From positions 1-64,000 of the forward strand of contig NZ_LHZU01000131.1 in the NCBI RefSeq assembly GCF_001580995.1: a DNA stretch of 64,000 nucleotides. The letters run 5' to 3'. Below are positions 55,048-63,800 of the stretch, piece by piece. Source of the stretch: Acetobacter senegalensis (GTDB lineage: Bacteria; Pseudomonadota; Alphaproteobacteria; Acetobacterales; Acetobacteraceae). Numbering within the stretch: the stretch's first letter is position 1; the number at the start of each line of letters is the position of its first letter. Both the position numbers and the translations under genes were made by a program. The notes under the pieces are model-generated. The model saw nothing but the letters and a program-made list of their open reading frames with translations, was not told the origin of the DNA and did not search any database.

Positions 55048-55797
55048 TCAGTGAGCCACGGCCTCCCGCAGGTAGATGCACGTCAGGATGGCAAACACAT
55101 AGGCCTGCAGCACACCAACAAGCAACTCAAGAGCCACCAGCGCCATGTTAATGGCAATGGGCCCGATCGCAAACACATCACCCACCACGCCAAAACCGGC
55201 GAGCATGATGACAAAGCTTGCGAAAATATCAAACATGACATGCCCGGCGACCATGTTGGCAAACAGTCGGATGGACAGGCTCACGGGGCGAGAGAGAAAG
55301 GACAGGATTTCAATCGGGATCAGCAGCGGCGCGAGCGCCATGCTGGCACCAGCCGGCATGAAGTGCGCAAAGAAGCGGAAACCCTGCACCTTGAGGGACA
55401 CAATCACCGTCAGCACAAAAACCATCAGTGCCAACCCGAGGGTTACGGCAATGTGGCTGGTGAAGGTGAAGGAGAAAGGCAGCAGGCCGATATAGTTCCC
55501 GGCCAGAATGAAGAAGAACAGCGTGAAGATGAACGGGAAGAAGGCAGCACCTTCAGGCCCGATTGTATCAACCGCCATATTCCGGATGAATTCGTAGCAG
55601 ACTTCCGCTGCGGCCTGAAAACGACCAGGCACCACGGCAGCCGGACGCATGCCGAAATACAGGAACGCCAGAACCAGGCAAACCGCCAGAAGCATGTAAA
55701 GGGGAGACTGACTGAAGCGCAGTGCCTCACCAAGCCCGCCAAGAACGGGACGAAGCTCGAACTGACCAAGTACGTCGATACCGGAACCGCCCGCCAA
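55048..55797 (-). CDS. atpB: ATP synthase F0 subunit a
   Basis: The 249-residue proton-channel subunit has five to six membrane helices. The essential arginine is Arg177 in PVSLSIRLFANMVAGHVM. Other family segments are FFFILAGNYIGLLPFSFTFT and IEILSFLSRPVSL. The start is a TTG at 55797 with AGGAG seven nt upstream; no in-frame ATG precedes the conserved region. It follows atpI and precedes atpE in the F0 operon. Confidence 0.96.
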   Translation of the reverse strand: MAGGSGIDVLGQFELRPVLGGLGEALRFSQSPLYMLLAVCLVLAFLYFGMRPAAVVPGRFQAAAEVCYEFIRNMAVDTIGPEGAAFFPFIFTLFFFILAGNYIGLLPFSFTFTSHIAVTLGLALMVFVLTVIVSLKVQGFRFFAHFMPAGASMALAPLLIPIEILSFLSRPVSLSIRLFANMVAGHVMFDIFASFVIMLAGFGVVGDVFAIGPIAINMALVALELLVGVLQAYVFAILTCIYLREAVAH

Positions 55798-55852
55798 AAC
55801 CGTTCTCCTACTCCACTGCGCCCGGACTGCGCCGGACTTTCAGCCTTCTGTT

Positions 55853-56152
55853 TCAGGCCTGGGGTGGTTTGACCAACCGCCAGACATTCAGCACTCCTGC
55901 GCTCCCGCCCAGCAGCGCGAAGAAGATCAGGAAGATGGCACGGGTATGGAACCAACGGTCCAGCCCCCAACCAATAGCAACCCCTACAATCAGGGCGGAG
56001 ATCATTTCCGTCCCTGCACGCAGGGCCAACGCGGGAAGGGATTGTTCATCCCGTTCAGCCGCAGTGGCTTTTTCGTCTTTTTCATTCAGCCCGGACCGGC
56101 GTTCCGCCGCTTCAAGCCGCTTGGCAAAAGACTCGTCGCTTTCTTCACCCAT
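55853..56152 (-). CDS. atpI: ATP synthase accessory protein AtpI
   Basis: The 99-residue protein has a charged N-terminal half and two membrane helices (MISALIVGVAIGWGLDRWF; IFLIFFALLGGSAGVLNVW), matching the AtpI/Atp-gene1 family placed ahead of F0 genes. It is thought to help c-ring assembly. The ATG at 56152 has GGAGG eight nt upstream; a GTG at 56161 overlaps that site. It heads the F0 operon. Confidence 0.9.
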   Translation of the reverse strand: MGEESDESFAKRLEAAERRSGLNEKDEKATAAERDEQSLPALALRAGTEMISALIVGVAIGWGLDRWFHTRAIFLIFFALLGGSAGVLNVWRLVKPPQA

Positions 56153-56281
56153 TCTTCGCACCTCCAGAGGGGTGCAGGCGCTTGCTAACGGGGCAGCTAT
56201 TGCCTGTCAAGGAAGCATCACCAGCACTCACGGGAAAATCCATCACTTCGTGCAAAAAAGCGGCATTTCTGACACTTTTTT

Positions 56282-57208
56282 TCAGGCCTCCGGCAGCCCG
56301 ACCAGACCTCTTGCATAATCCTGCGCGGAAAACGGGCGCAGATCCTCCGCCTGTTCCCCTACCCCCACAGCATGCACGGGCAGGCCAAAACTATCTGCCA
56401 GCGCCACCACAATGCCACCACGGGCCGACCCATCCAGCTTGGTGACAACAAGGCCCGTCACATTCACCAGTTCACGGAACACGCGCACCTGTTCCATGGC
56501 GTTCTGACCTGTTGTGGCATCCAGAACCAGCAGAACCGTGTGGGGTGCGGTTTCATCAAACTTGCGCATAACGCGGATAACTTTGGCAAGTTCCTCCATC
56601 AGCGCGCCCTTGTTGTGCAACCGCCCTGCCGTATCAATAAACAGCAGATCGGCCCCCTCGGCCTTGCCGCGCTTCAGGGCTTCAAACGCCAGCCCTGCCG
56701 CATCACAATTTGGTGGCCCTGCAATAACGGGGCAGCCCGTGCGCTCCCCCCATACCTGCAACTGCTCAACAGCGGCGGCGCGGAAGGTGTCTCCGGCCAC
56801 CATCATCACTTTTTTTCCTTCCTGGGTAAAAAAGCGGGCCATTTTGCCAATGGTGGTGGTTTTGCCGGTGCCATTTACGCCCACCACCAGCACAACATGC
56901 GGTTTGTGGGCCGGGTCTGGTTCAAAAGGAACAGCTACAGGTTCCAGAATCTGGGCAATTTCCTCAGCAAGGGCAGAGCGAATCTCTTCATCCGTCACTT
57001 CTGTGCCAAAGCGTGAACTGCGGAAGGATTCAATAATCCGCTCCGCCACGTTCGGTCCCAGATCAGCCGTAATCAGCAGTTCTTCCAGTTCCTCCAGCGC
57101 TTCTTCATCAAGCTTGCGCTTGGTGAAAACCGAGGTAAGCCCCCCGCCCAGCTTCTGCGTAGAGCGGGAAAGCCCCTGCTTGAGGCGTGAAAAAAAACCT
57201 AGCGCCAT
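56282..57208 (-). CDS. ftsY: Signal recognition particle receptor FtsY
   Basis: The SRP receptor GTPase docks ribosome-nascent-chain complexes at the inner membrane. The 308 residues comprise a short basic N-terminus, the N domain (ALEELEELLITADLGPNVA) and the G domain. G-domain motifs are GVNGTGKTT (110-118), DTAGR (192-196) and TKLDG (256-260). The long acidic A domain of E. coli FtsY is absent, as in other Alphaproteobacteria. The ATG at 57208 starts the conserved MALGFFSRLKQGL. It directly follows mtaB, 1 bp apart. Confidence 0.96.
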   Translation of the reverse strand: MALGFFSRLKQGLSRSTQKLGGGLTSVFTKRKLDEEALEELEELLITADLGPNVAERIIESFRSSRFGTEVTDEEIRSALAEEIAQILEPVAVPFEPDPAHKPHVVLVVGVNGTGKTTTIGKMARFFTQEGKKVMMVAGDTFRAAAVEQLQVWGERTGCPVIAGPPNCDAAGLAFEALKRGKAEGADLLFIDTAGRLHNKGALMEELAKVIRVMRKFDETAPHTVLLVLDATTGQNAMEQVRVFRELVNVTGLVVTKLDGSARGGIVVALADSFGLPVHAVGVGEQAEDLRPFSAQDYARGLVGLPEA

Positions 57209-57209
57209 C

Positions 57210-58454
57210 TCAAACCCTTTCCGCCAGCAGGCCGGTTTCATCCACCGTGGTGGCCCGCAGGCTGATAATCTCGCCAACCTCTGCTTCGCCCTGTGCCAGA
57301 CGCACCGGAGCAAACTGCTCGCTGTGGCCGGATGTGGGCGTTTCCATCAACACCCGCAATTCCTGCCCGACAAGCCTCTCAAAATACCGCTGGGCCGATT
57401 CTGCCCCTACCGCGCGCAGTTGCGCGGCGCGGGCCTTGCGTTCGGGCACGGGCACAGCCCGCATCCGCGCCGCCGGTGTGCCGGGGCGCTCGCTATAGGG
57501 GAACACATGCAGATACGGCACGCCCTGCTGCGCCAGAAACGCGCGTGTTTCCTCAAACAAAGTGGCATCTTCGGTCGGGAATCCGGCAATCACGTCCGCG
57601 CCTATCCCAATATCCGGGCGCAGGGCGCGGGCGCGGGCAATCACCCTGGCCGCATCTTCCGCCAGATGCCGCCGCTTCATGCGCTTGAGGATCAGGTCCG
57701 AACCCGCCTGCAAGGACAGGTGCAGATACGGCATGAAGCGGGGTTCATGCTCCAGCAGCCGCCAGATGTCCTCGTCAATTTCCACCGGGTCCACGGAGGA
57801 CAGACGCAGGCGCTCAAGCTGCGGCACCAGCGCCAGCACCCGGCGGCACAACTGCCCCAGTGAGGGCGTGCCCGGAAGGTCTCCCCCCCAGCTTGTCATG
57901 TCCACGCCCGTCAGCACCACTTCGCGGTAGCCCGATTCGACCAGCGCGCGCACCTGCTCCACAACCACCCCCACCGGGGCGGAACGGGACGGCCCACGCC
58001 CGAAGGGAATGATGCAGAACGTGCACCGATGGTCACACCCCTGCTGCACCTGCACAAAAGCGCGCGTACGCCCGGAAAATTCCGTGACCAGATGAGCAGC
58101 AGTTTCCTTGGCGGCCATGATGTCCGACACCGCGCGGGCCTCGTTCATAGCAGCGGGAGACCAGCTTTCGGCCTTCAGCTTTTCCTCGTTCCCCAGAACG
58201 CGGGTCACGCCCGGCAGCCCGGCCCAGCGGTCCGGGTCAATCTGGGCCGCGCACCCTGTCACGACAATGCGGGCGTTTGGCTTGTCCCGATGGGCACGGC
58301 GAATGGCTTGGCGCGCCTGCCGCTCCGCCTCGCCTGTCACGGCGCAGGTGTTGACAATGATCACATCATCCAGCGCGGCAGCATGCTCACGCATGACCTC
58401 GCTTTCCCACGTGTTCAGGCGGCAGCCGAACGTCAGAATTTCAGGTTGGGTCAT
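57210..58454 (-). CDS. mtaB: tRNA t6A37 methylthiotransferase
   Basis: This is a radical-SAM enzyme adding a methylthio group to N6-threonylcarbamoyladenosine-37 of tRNA. The 414 residues have three N-terminal Fe-S cysteines (Cys11 in FGCRLN, Cys37 in NTCAVT, Cys68 in TGCAAQ) and the radical-SAM motif CDHRCTFC (Cys140, 144, 147). A TRAM-like C-terminal region follows. NTCAVTGEAERQARQ is specific for MtaB over MiaB. Its ATG overlaps the dapF stop (ATGA), and ftsY follows immediately. Confidence 0.95.
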   Translation of the reverse strand: MTQPEILTFGCRLNTWESEVMREHAAALDDVIIVNTCAVTGEAERQARQAIRRAHRDKPNARIVVTGCAAQIDPDRWAGLPGVTRVLGNEEKLKAESWSPAAMNEARAVSDIMAAKETAAHLVTEFSGRTRAFVQVQQGCDHRCTFCIIPFGRGPSRSAPVGVVVEQVRALVESGYREVVLTGVDMTSWGGDLPGTPSLGQLCRRVLALVPQLERLRLSSVDPVEIDEDIWRLLEHEPRFMPYLHLSLQAGSDLILKRMKRRHLAEDAARVIARARALRPDIGIGADVIAGFPTEDATLFEETRAFLAQQGVPYLHVFPYSERPGTPAARMRAVPVPERKARAAQLRAVGAESAQRYFERLVGQELRVLMETPTSGHSEQFAPVRLAQGEAEVGEIISLRATTVDETGLLAERV

Positions 58455-59263
58455 GAGGGATAGGCGGCGAGGTCCACCGTCCCTTCAAACGCTGTAGTGG
58501 CGGAACCTGTCATGAGCACATGGTTGTTGGCGGCCCATTCAATGCGCAGAAGGCCGCCATCCAGTTCCACTTCACACACGCGCTCCACCAAGCCGCGGCG
58601 CACAGCGTTCACCACAGCGGCACACGCTCCGGAGCCGCAGGCTTCTGTCACGCCTGCGCCGCGTTCATGCACTTTCAGGCGCATGCGGGACGGCCCCTGA
58701 ATGACGGCAAACCCGATATTGGCACGGTCTGGAAAGAGCGGGTCATGCTCAAGCGCGGAACCCTGGCTGAGCATCGAAAAATCATCCACAAAAAACGTTG
58801 CGTGAGGGTTACCCATAGATAGGGCCGCAGGATGCCCCGCCAAGGGCAGGCTGAGTGTTTCCATCGCTTCGGCCAGCGGTACCTGCTGCCAGTCCGTGCG
58901 GGGTTGCCCCATATCCACAGTCACCAGACCATCTTCCGCAATGCTGGCGGGCAGACGCCCGGCACGGGTTTGCAGAACGGGCGTGCGGTTTCCTGTCTCC
59001 CGCCAGATCAGATCAGCCACACAGCGAGAGGCATTGCCACACGCTCCGGCCTCTGATCCATCCGGGTTGAAAAAACGCACGAACACATCCGCCCCTTCCG
59101 CACAGGCAGGGCGCAGCGTGACCAACTGATCACACCCGATCCCCCGGCGGCGGTGCGCAAGCGCAGCAATCCGAACGGGGGTGAGCGGCAGATGGCCAGC
59201 ACGTTCATCAAGAATGACAAAGTCATTCCCAAGGCCGTGCATCTTGTGGAAGGAGGTCAACAT
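58451..59263 (-). CDS. dapF: Diaminopimelate epimerase
   Basis: The enzyme converts LL- to meso-diaminopimelate for lysine and peptidoglycan. The 270 residues open FHKMHGLGNDFVILD. They contain the two catalytic cysteines in EAGACGNASR (Cys75) and TEACGSGACA (Cys209), the classic proline-racemase-fold pair. The ATG at 59263 has a strong AAGGAGG site. It leads a coupled dapF-mtaB-ftsY unit, an order frequent in Alphaproteobacteria. Confidence 0.96.
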   Translation of the reverse strand: MLTSFHKMHGLGNDFVILDERAGHLPLTPVRIAALAHRRRGIGCDQLVTLRPACAEGADVFVRFFNPDGSEAGACGNASRCVADLIWRETGNRTPVLQTRAGRLPASIAEDGLVTVDMGQPRTDWQQVPLAEAMETLSLPLAGHPAALSMGNPHATFFVDDFSMLSQGSALEHDPLFPDRANIGFAVIQGPSRMRLKVHERGAGVTEACGSGACAAVVNAVRRGLVERVCEVELDGGLLRIEWAANNHVLMTGSATTAFEGTVDLAAYPS

Positions 59264-59336
59264 TCGCCGCCTTATAAGCGAGATTGGCCGCCAATGCCAT
59301 TCCGTAAGGGAACGGCTGTCTTCTGGCCTGCTGGAA

Positions 59337-59747
59337 TTACAGGAAACGCCCCGGCGCGCCCCGCTGAAGCACTTCTATCTTATAGCCATCCGGGTCTGTC
59401 AGGAAGAAAAACGTGCCGATCGTCCGGCCATTATTTTCAAGGGTCTTGATGGGCGTGATGGTAAATCCTGCTTCTTCCATCCGCGCGTGTTCGGACGCCA
59501 GATCCTCCACGGACACGGCCAGATGGCCATAGCCGTCACCCAGTGCATAGGCCTCCTTGCGGCCGTGGTTGATGGTCAGTTCCAGTTCAAACGTCTGTTC
59601 CGCATTTGCCAGATAGATCAACGTGAAACTGTCAAACACCACGCGGTCGGCAACCTTCAGGCCCAGTGCTTCCTCATAAAACGCAAGCGAGCGCGCTTCA
59701 TCCAGAACGCGGAGCATGGAATGGATCATTTTTGCCACGATATTCAT
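59337..59747 (-). CDS. gloA: Lactoylglutathione lyase (glyoxalase I)
   Basis: This VOC-fold metalloenzyme isomerises the methylglyoxal-glutathione hemithioacetal. The 136 residues hold the four expected metal ligands: His in MIHSMLRV, Glu in FELELTIN, His in GHLAVSV and Glu in GYKIEVLQ. The length is typical of the nickel-type bacterial enzyme. The start may be the ATG at 59747 or the one at 59729 (MIHSMLRV); the upstream AAAAGG is too close to the first. It lies 73 bp upstream of dapF on the same strand. Confidence 0.93.
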   Translation of the reverse strand: MNIVAKMIHSMLRVLDEARSLAFYEEALGLKVADRVVFDSFTLIYLANAEQTFELELTINHGRKEAYALGDGYGHLAVSVEDLASEHARMEEAGFTITPIKTLENNGRTIGTFFFLTDPDGYKIEVLQRGAPGRFL

Positions 59748-59893
59748 CCTTTTCAGCAGGAAATTCTGTAGATGTCATAATGCACGATCTGATCTTCCTG
59801 AAATTATTTTTTAAATGCTGTGCTCTTTACGGGGCGTTAGAAGAAATAAGGTCTGCTGAATAAATCACCCTTACCCGGATTATCTTGAACATT

Positions 59894-61825
59894 ATGCTTT
59901 CACTCCGTTTTCTGTCGCCCACAACTTTGCGGCGCGTGCGTAATTGGCTGTTTGTCGGTACTGTTCTGGCATCCGGCACGGCTGTTGGTCCCTGGACCAG
60001 CCTGGCGCACGCAGCGGATGATGAAAGTGCCTCGCTTGATGCTCTGGAACGCCAGATGGCGCGTATTCAGGCCGAGCAGCGGGAATTGCAGAAGACCATG
60101 CTGAGCATGCAAAAGCAGATTGCCGCCCACCGCGCGGCGCTGACGCATGGCAGCAAGGCAGGCACCCCCACCACCAGCGGCCACCATGTGCTGACAGCCC
60201 GGAATGCAGCCACCGCCCCCGGCACGGAAAACACCCTCCACTCCGGCGAGCCTGAAACCGGCATCAGCTTTGGCGGAGACACCACCACCGCCATGGACAC
60301 GCATGCAGGCCATGGCGTGCGTCATGCCAGCGATGGCTCCATTCAGCCCGTGTTCTCAGGCGCGAACGAAAAGCCGGAAGTGGACGCCGTTATTGGCCAC
60401 CGCGCGGAAGATATTATCTCCCGCATTGCAGAAAACGGCGTTGGCCCGCATGCGCGTGAAACCGCAGGCGCACAGGCGGCTGGTGCGCTGGGTGACCATG
60501 GCGTGTTCCATATGGGGCCTGTCACCCTGATTCTGGGTGGCTTTCTGGATGCCTCCACCGTGCTGGAAAACCGGCACATCGCCTCTGGCACGTTCAACTA
60601 CTGGCAGGCCATGCCCTACCCGAACGAGTCCCGGTACCACACCAACAATTTTGAAGGCAGCGCCCGTTACAGCCGTATCTCGCTCATGGCGCGCGGGAAC
60701 GTGGATGCCCACTCCACCATTTCCGGCTTCTATGAAATGGATTTTGGCGCCGGTGCGGACACCACGGATGCGTATGAAAGCAACAGCTACGCCTTCCGCA
60801 TGCGCCAGCTTTATCTGGCGTATGATAACAGTGACCTCAATTTCCACTTTCTGGCCGGGCAGGCGTGGAGCATGCTCACGCCGGGCCGGATCGGGATTAT
60901 CCCACGTCAGGAAAGTCTGCCGGAAACCATCGAATCGTCCATGCTGGCGGGCCAGACATGGGCGCGGCAGCTTCAGTTCCGGTTCGTGAAGGATTTTCTC
61001 CAGCATCGCCTGTGGCTGGGGCTGTCCATCGAAAACTCCGCCACGCTGTATGACACAACCGGCTTTACCGATAATGCCGGGGCCGTCACGCTGCCCAATG
61101 GCAAGACAGCCACCATCAGCAGCAACGGCACGGGCCTGACCAATGACGCCCCGTTCTCCAACGAAATTGCGCCAGACGTTATTGCCAAGGTGGCGTGGGA
61201 CCCATCATGGGGCCATTACGAAGCCGAAGGAATTCTGCATTTTCCGCATGATCGGGTGGCTTCTGTTGGCGAGGGCCGCAACCATACTGCCATTGCTGGC
61301 GGCGGCGGAGGCTCCATGGTGCTGCCGGTGGTGCCGCATAAGGTGGAAGTGCGTCTGGCAGGGCTGGCGGGCGTTGGCATTGGGCGCTACGGCTCGGTTC
61401 TGCTGCCTGACGCCACGCTGAAATCCACGGGTGAACCTGTGCCCATTCCCTCCGTGCAGGCCACGGGCGGGGTGATCGCCCACCCCAATCCGTTGATCGA
61501 TGTGTATGGTTATTTTGGCTATCAGGCCGCTGGCCGCCGCTATTCCAACTATGGCGATGGCTCCTACGGTTACGGCAACCCCAACTATTCCAACGCCGGG
61601 TGTGAGGTTGAACTGTCCACGCTGGGCTGCACCGCCAACACGCGCAGCGTGATGGAAGCGACCATTGGCGCGTGGTACCGTTTCTTCAAAGGAAAATACG
61701 GCACGGTTGAAGCTGGCGCCCAATTAGCCTATTCTCGCCGGGATGCTTGGAAGGGTCAGGGCGGTGCTCCTGATACCAGCATGAGTCAGATATTTCTGGA
61801 CTTCCGCTACCTGCCGTTCCAGTAA
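59894..61825 (+). CDS. Outer-membrane porin with N-terminal coiled coil
   Basis: The product has 643 residues. A long basic signal peptide (cleavage expected after AHA at residue 40) is followed by a coiled coil (residues about 45-75, LDALERQMARIQAEQRELQK, then MLSMQKQI) as in acetic-acid-bacterial and SLH-type porins. A Thr/His/Gly-rich linker of about 100 residues follows, then a beta-barrel with alternating aromatic strands (YSRISLMARGNVDAHSTISG; FHFLAGQAWSMLTPG). The C-terminal strand is MSQIFLDFRYLPFQ. The ATG at 59894 was chosen over a TTG at 59885; neither has a strong ribosome-binding site. Transported solutes cannot be inferred. Confidence 0.85.
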   Translation: MLSLRFLSPTTLRRVRNWLFVGTVLASGTAVGPWTSLAHAADDESASLDALERQMARIQAEQRELQKTMLSMQKQIAAHRAALTHGSKAGTPTTSGHHVLTARNAATAPGTENTLHSGEPETGISFGGDTTTAMDTHAGHGVRHASDGSIQPVFSGANEKPEVDAVIGHRAEDIISRIAENGVGPHARETAGAQAAGALGDHGVFHMGPVTLILGGFLDASTVLENRHIASGTFNYWQAMPYPNESRYHTNNFEGSARYSRISLMARGNVDAHSTISGFYEMDFGAGADTTDAYESNSYAFRMRQLYLAYDNSDLNFHFLAGQAWSMLTPGRIGIIPRQESLPETIESSMLAGQTWARQLQFRFVKDFLQHRLWLGLSIENSATLYDTTGFTDNAGAVTLPNGKTATISSNGTGLTNDAPFSNEIAPDVIAKVAWDPSWGHYEAEGILHFPHDRVASVGEGRNHTAIAGGGGGSMVLPVVPHKVEVRLAGLAGVGIGRYGSVLLPDATLKSTGEPVPIPSVQATGGVIAHPNPLIDVYGYFGYQAAGRRYSNYGDGSYGYGNPNYSNAGCEVELSTLGCTANTRSVMEATIGAWYRFFKGKYGTVEAGAQLAYSRRDAWKGQGGAPDTSMSQIFLDFRYLPFQ

Positions 61826-61940
61826 CACCACACGCTTGCAAAAAAGCGCTTAGGGCAAAAAGTTCTCCGACCAGGCTCTGGTCTTTCATGCGGGGAACCT
61901 TTATCCCCCCATCATTCTTGCTGCCTGGACCTAAAGACGT

Positions 61941-63707
61941 ATGCCTTTTCAGAATGCCCCCGCCTCTCTTGCGAGCGCTCTTGCTGCTCGCGGGTACGAT
62001 TCCGCAACCCCTGTTCAGGCCGCCGTTCTGGCGCCTGAGGCTGAAGAGCGGGACCTTCTTGTTTCAGCCCGCACCGGCTCCGGCAAAACCGTAGCGTTCG
62101 GGCTGGCCATGGCCAACACCCTGCTGGACGACAACGGACGTTGCCCGCCCGCCGGTGCGCCACTGGCCCTTGTGATTGCCCCCACCCGTGAACTTGCCCT
62201 GCAGGTGCGCAATGAACTGGAATGGCTGTATGGCCAGACCGGCGCGCGCATTGTGTCCTGCGTGGGCGGCATGGAACCCCGCAAGGAAGCCCGTGCGCTT
62301 TCTGCTGGCTGCCACATTGTGGTCGGCACGCCGGGCCGGTTGTGTGACCATCTCTCCCGCGGGCAGCTTGTGCTGTCCAACCTGCGCGTTGTGGTGCTGG
62401 ATGAAGCGGATGAAATGCTGGATCTGGGCTTCCGTGATGAACTGGAAACCCTGCTGAAAGCCATGCCGGACACGCGGCGCACGCTGCTGTTTTCCGCCAC
62501 CATCGCCCGTGATATCGCCTCTCTGGCCCGCCGCTACCAGAACGATGCCCTGCGCATTGATACCCAGACCGGCAGCGCCCCGCACACGGACATTTCCTAC
62601 CGCGCTATCCTGACAGACCAGTCAGACATGGCCGGTGCGATTGTGAACGTGCTGCGCCTGATGGAGTCCCCCTCCGCCATTGTGTTCTGCCACACGCGTG
62701 AAGCCGTGCGGCAGTTGCAGGCCATTCTGACAGAACGCGGATTCTCTTCCGTCGCCATCTCGGGTGATCTGGGCCAGAACGAACGGAGCCGCGCCATTGA
62801 AAGCCTGCGCCACGGTCAGGCCCGTGTGTGCGTGGCAACAGACGTTGCTGCCCGTGGTATTGATATTCCGGATCTGGGCCTGGTGATCCACGCCAGCCTG
62901 CCATCCAACCCGGCCACCCTGCTGCACCGCTCCGGCCGCACCGGTCGCGCGGGCCGCAAGGGAACCTGTGTGCTGCTGGTGCCGCCCGCCCGCCGCCGTC
63001 TGGCCGAACGCCTGCTTGAAGGCGCAAAGGTGGAAGCAGAATGGAGTGGCGCGCCCACACCGGAAGCCATTGCCACGGCTGATACGGAACGCCTGCTGGC
63101 TTCTTCCGCCCTCAACACGCCTGTGCCGGAAGCTGGCGATACGCGTGAGCTGATCAACAAGCTGACGGAAAGCCACGCACCAGAGCAGCTTGCCGCCGCT
63201 CTGATCTCCCTGTGGCAGAACAGCCTGCCTGCGCCTGTCAGCGTGCGGGTGCTCTCCCCCGGTTCTGTCAAAAAGATGCCGCGTGAGAGAAGCCGTGATG
63301 GGGAAGAACGCGGTGAACGCAGCCGTGGCCCGCGTGAAGCAGGCTCCTGGTTCCGCCTCTCCGTTGGTCGGGAAGACCGCGCAGACCCCAAATGGCTGGT
63401 GCCCATGCTGTGCCGTCTTGGCGGTATCAAGAAGCAGGATATTGGTGCCATCCGTATCCAGCCGGACCACACGCTGGTGGAAATTGCACAGGACAAGGCC
63501 GAACGCTTCCAGGCCTGCGCCGCTGCGACAGATCCGGATGAAATCACGGTTGAGCCCGCAGCCGCACCCCGTCAGGGTGGTGGCTACAAAGGCAAACCCG
63601 GTGGTGGCGGTGGTGCCGGTGCTGGCAAGCGCCCGCCACGCAAGGGCGGCGGCGGTGCTGGCAGTCCGTTCAAAGGCCCCTCCAGCCGCAAGCGCAAGGA
63701 ATTCTGA
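61941..63707 (+). CDS. DEAD-box RNA helicase with DbpA-like RNA-binding domain and Gly-rich tail
   Basis: The 588-residue helicase has all core motifs: TGSGKT (45-50), PTREL (81-85), GG, TPGR (about 130), DEAD (154-157), SAT (185-187), ARGID and HRSGRTGRAG. After the two RecA domains comes a charged spacer, then a DbpA-type RNA-recognition fold (SWFRLSVGREDRADPKWL, GGIKKQDIGAIRI). The C-terminus is a basic, glycine-rich tail (GGGYKGKPGGGGGAGAGKRP). Ribosome-assembly or cold-adaptation roles fit the family (DeaD/DbpA). A strong terminator follows. Confidence 0.95.
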   Translation: MPFQNAPASLASALAARGYDSATPVQAAVLAPEAEERDLLVSARTGSGKTVAFGLAMANTLLDDNGRCPPAGAPLALVIAPTRELALQVRNELEWLYGQTGARIVSCVGGMEPRKEARALSAGCHIVVGTPGRLCDHLSRGQLVLSNLRVVVLDEADEMLDLGFRDELETLLKAMPDTRRTLLFSATIARDIASLARRYQNDALRIDTQTGSAPHTDISYRAILTDQSDMAGAIVNVLRLMESPSAIVFCHTREAVRQLQAILTERGFSSVAISGDLGQNERSRAIESLRHGQARVCVATDVAARGIDIPDLGLVIHASLPSNPATLLHRSGRTGRAGRKGTCVLLVPPARRRLAERLLEGAKVEAEWSGAPTPEAIATADTERLLASSALNTPVPEAGDTRELINKLTESHAPEQLAAALISLWQNSLPAPVSVRVLSPGSVKKMPRERSRDGEERGERSRGPREAGSWFRLSVGREDRADPKWLVPMLCRLGGIKKQDIGAIRIQPDHTLVEIAQDKAERFQACAAATDPDEITVEPAAAPRQGGGYKGKPGGGGGAGAGKRPPRKGGGGAGSPFKGPSSRKRKEF

Positions 63708-63739
63708 TCCTGCACGTGCGTTGCTAGGCTGACGCTATG

Positions 63740-63774
63740 AAAAAGGCCCCTCCTGTTGCAGGAGGGGCCTTTTT
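63740..63774. terminator. Strong bidirectional terminator
   Basis: AAAAAGGCCCCTCCT pairs perfectly with AGGAGGGGCCTTTTT (15 bp, 5-nt loop), with U-tracts in both directions. It separates the helicase gene (plus) from the convergent gene that enters from the right edge (minus). Confidence 0.95.
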
Positions 63775-63800
63775 ACGTCGTGCCTGATGAAAGAGGCAGC

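Noticed and set aside
54343-55872. Open frame of 509 codons on the plus strand
   Set aside because: It runs antisense across atpF', atpE and atpB, which are certain genes; the translation lacks any family signal.
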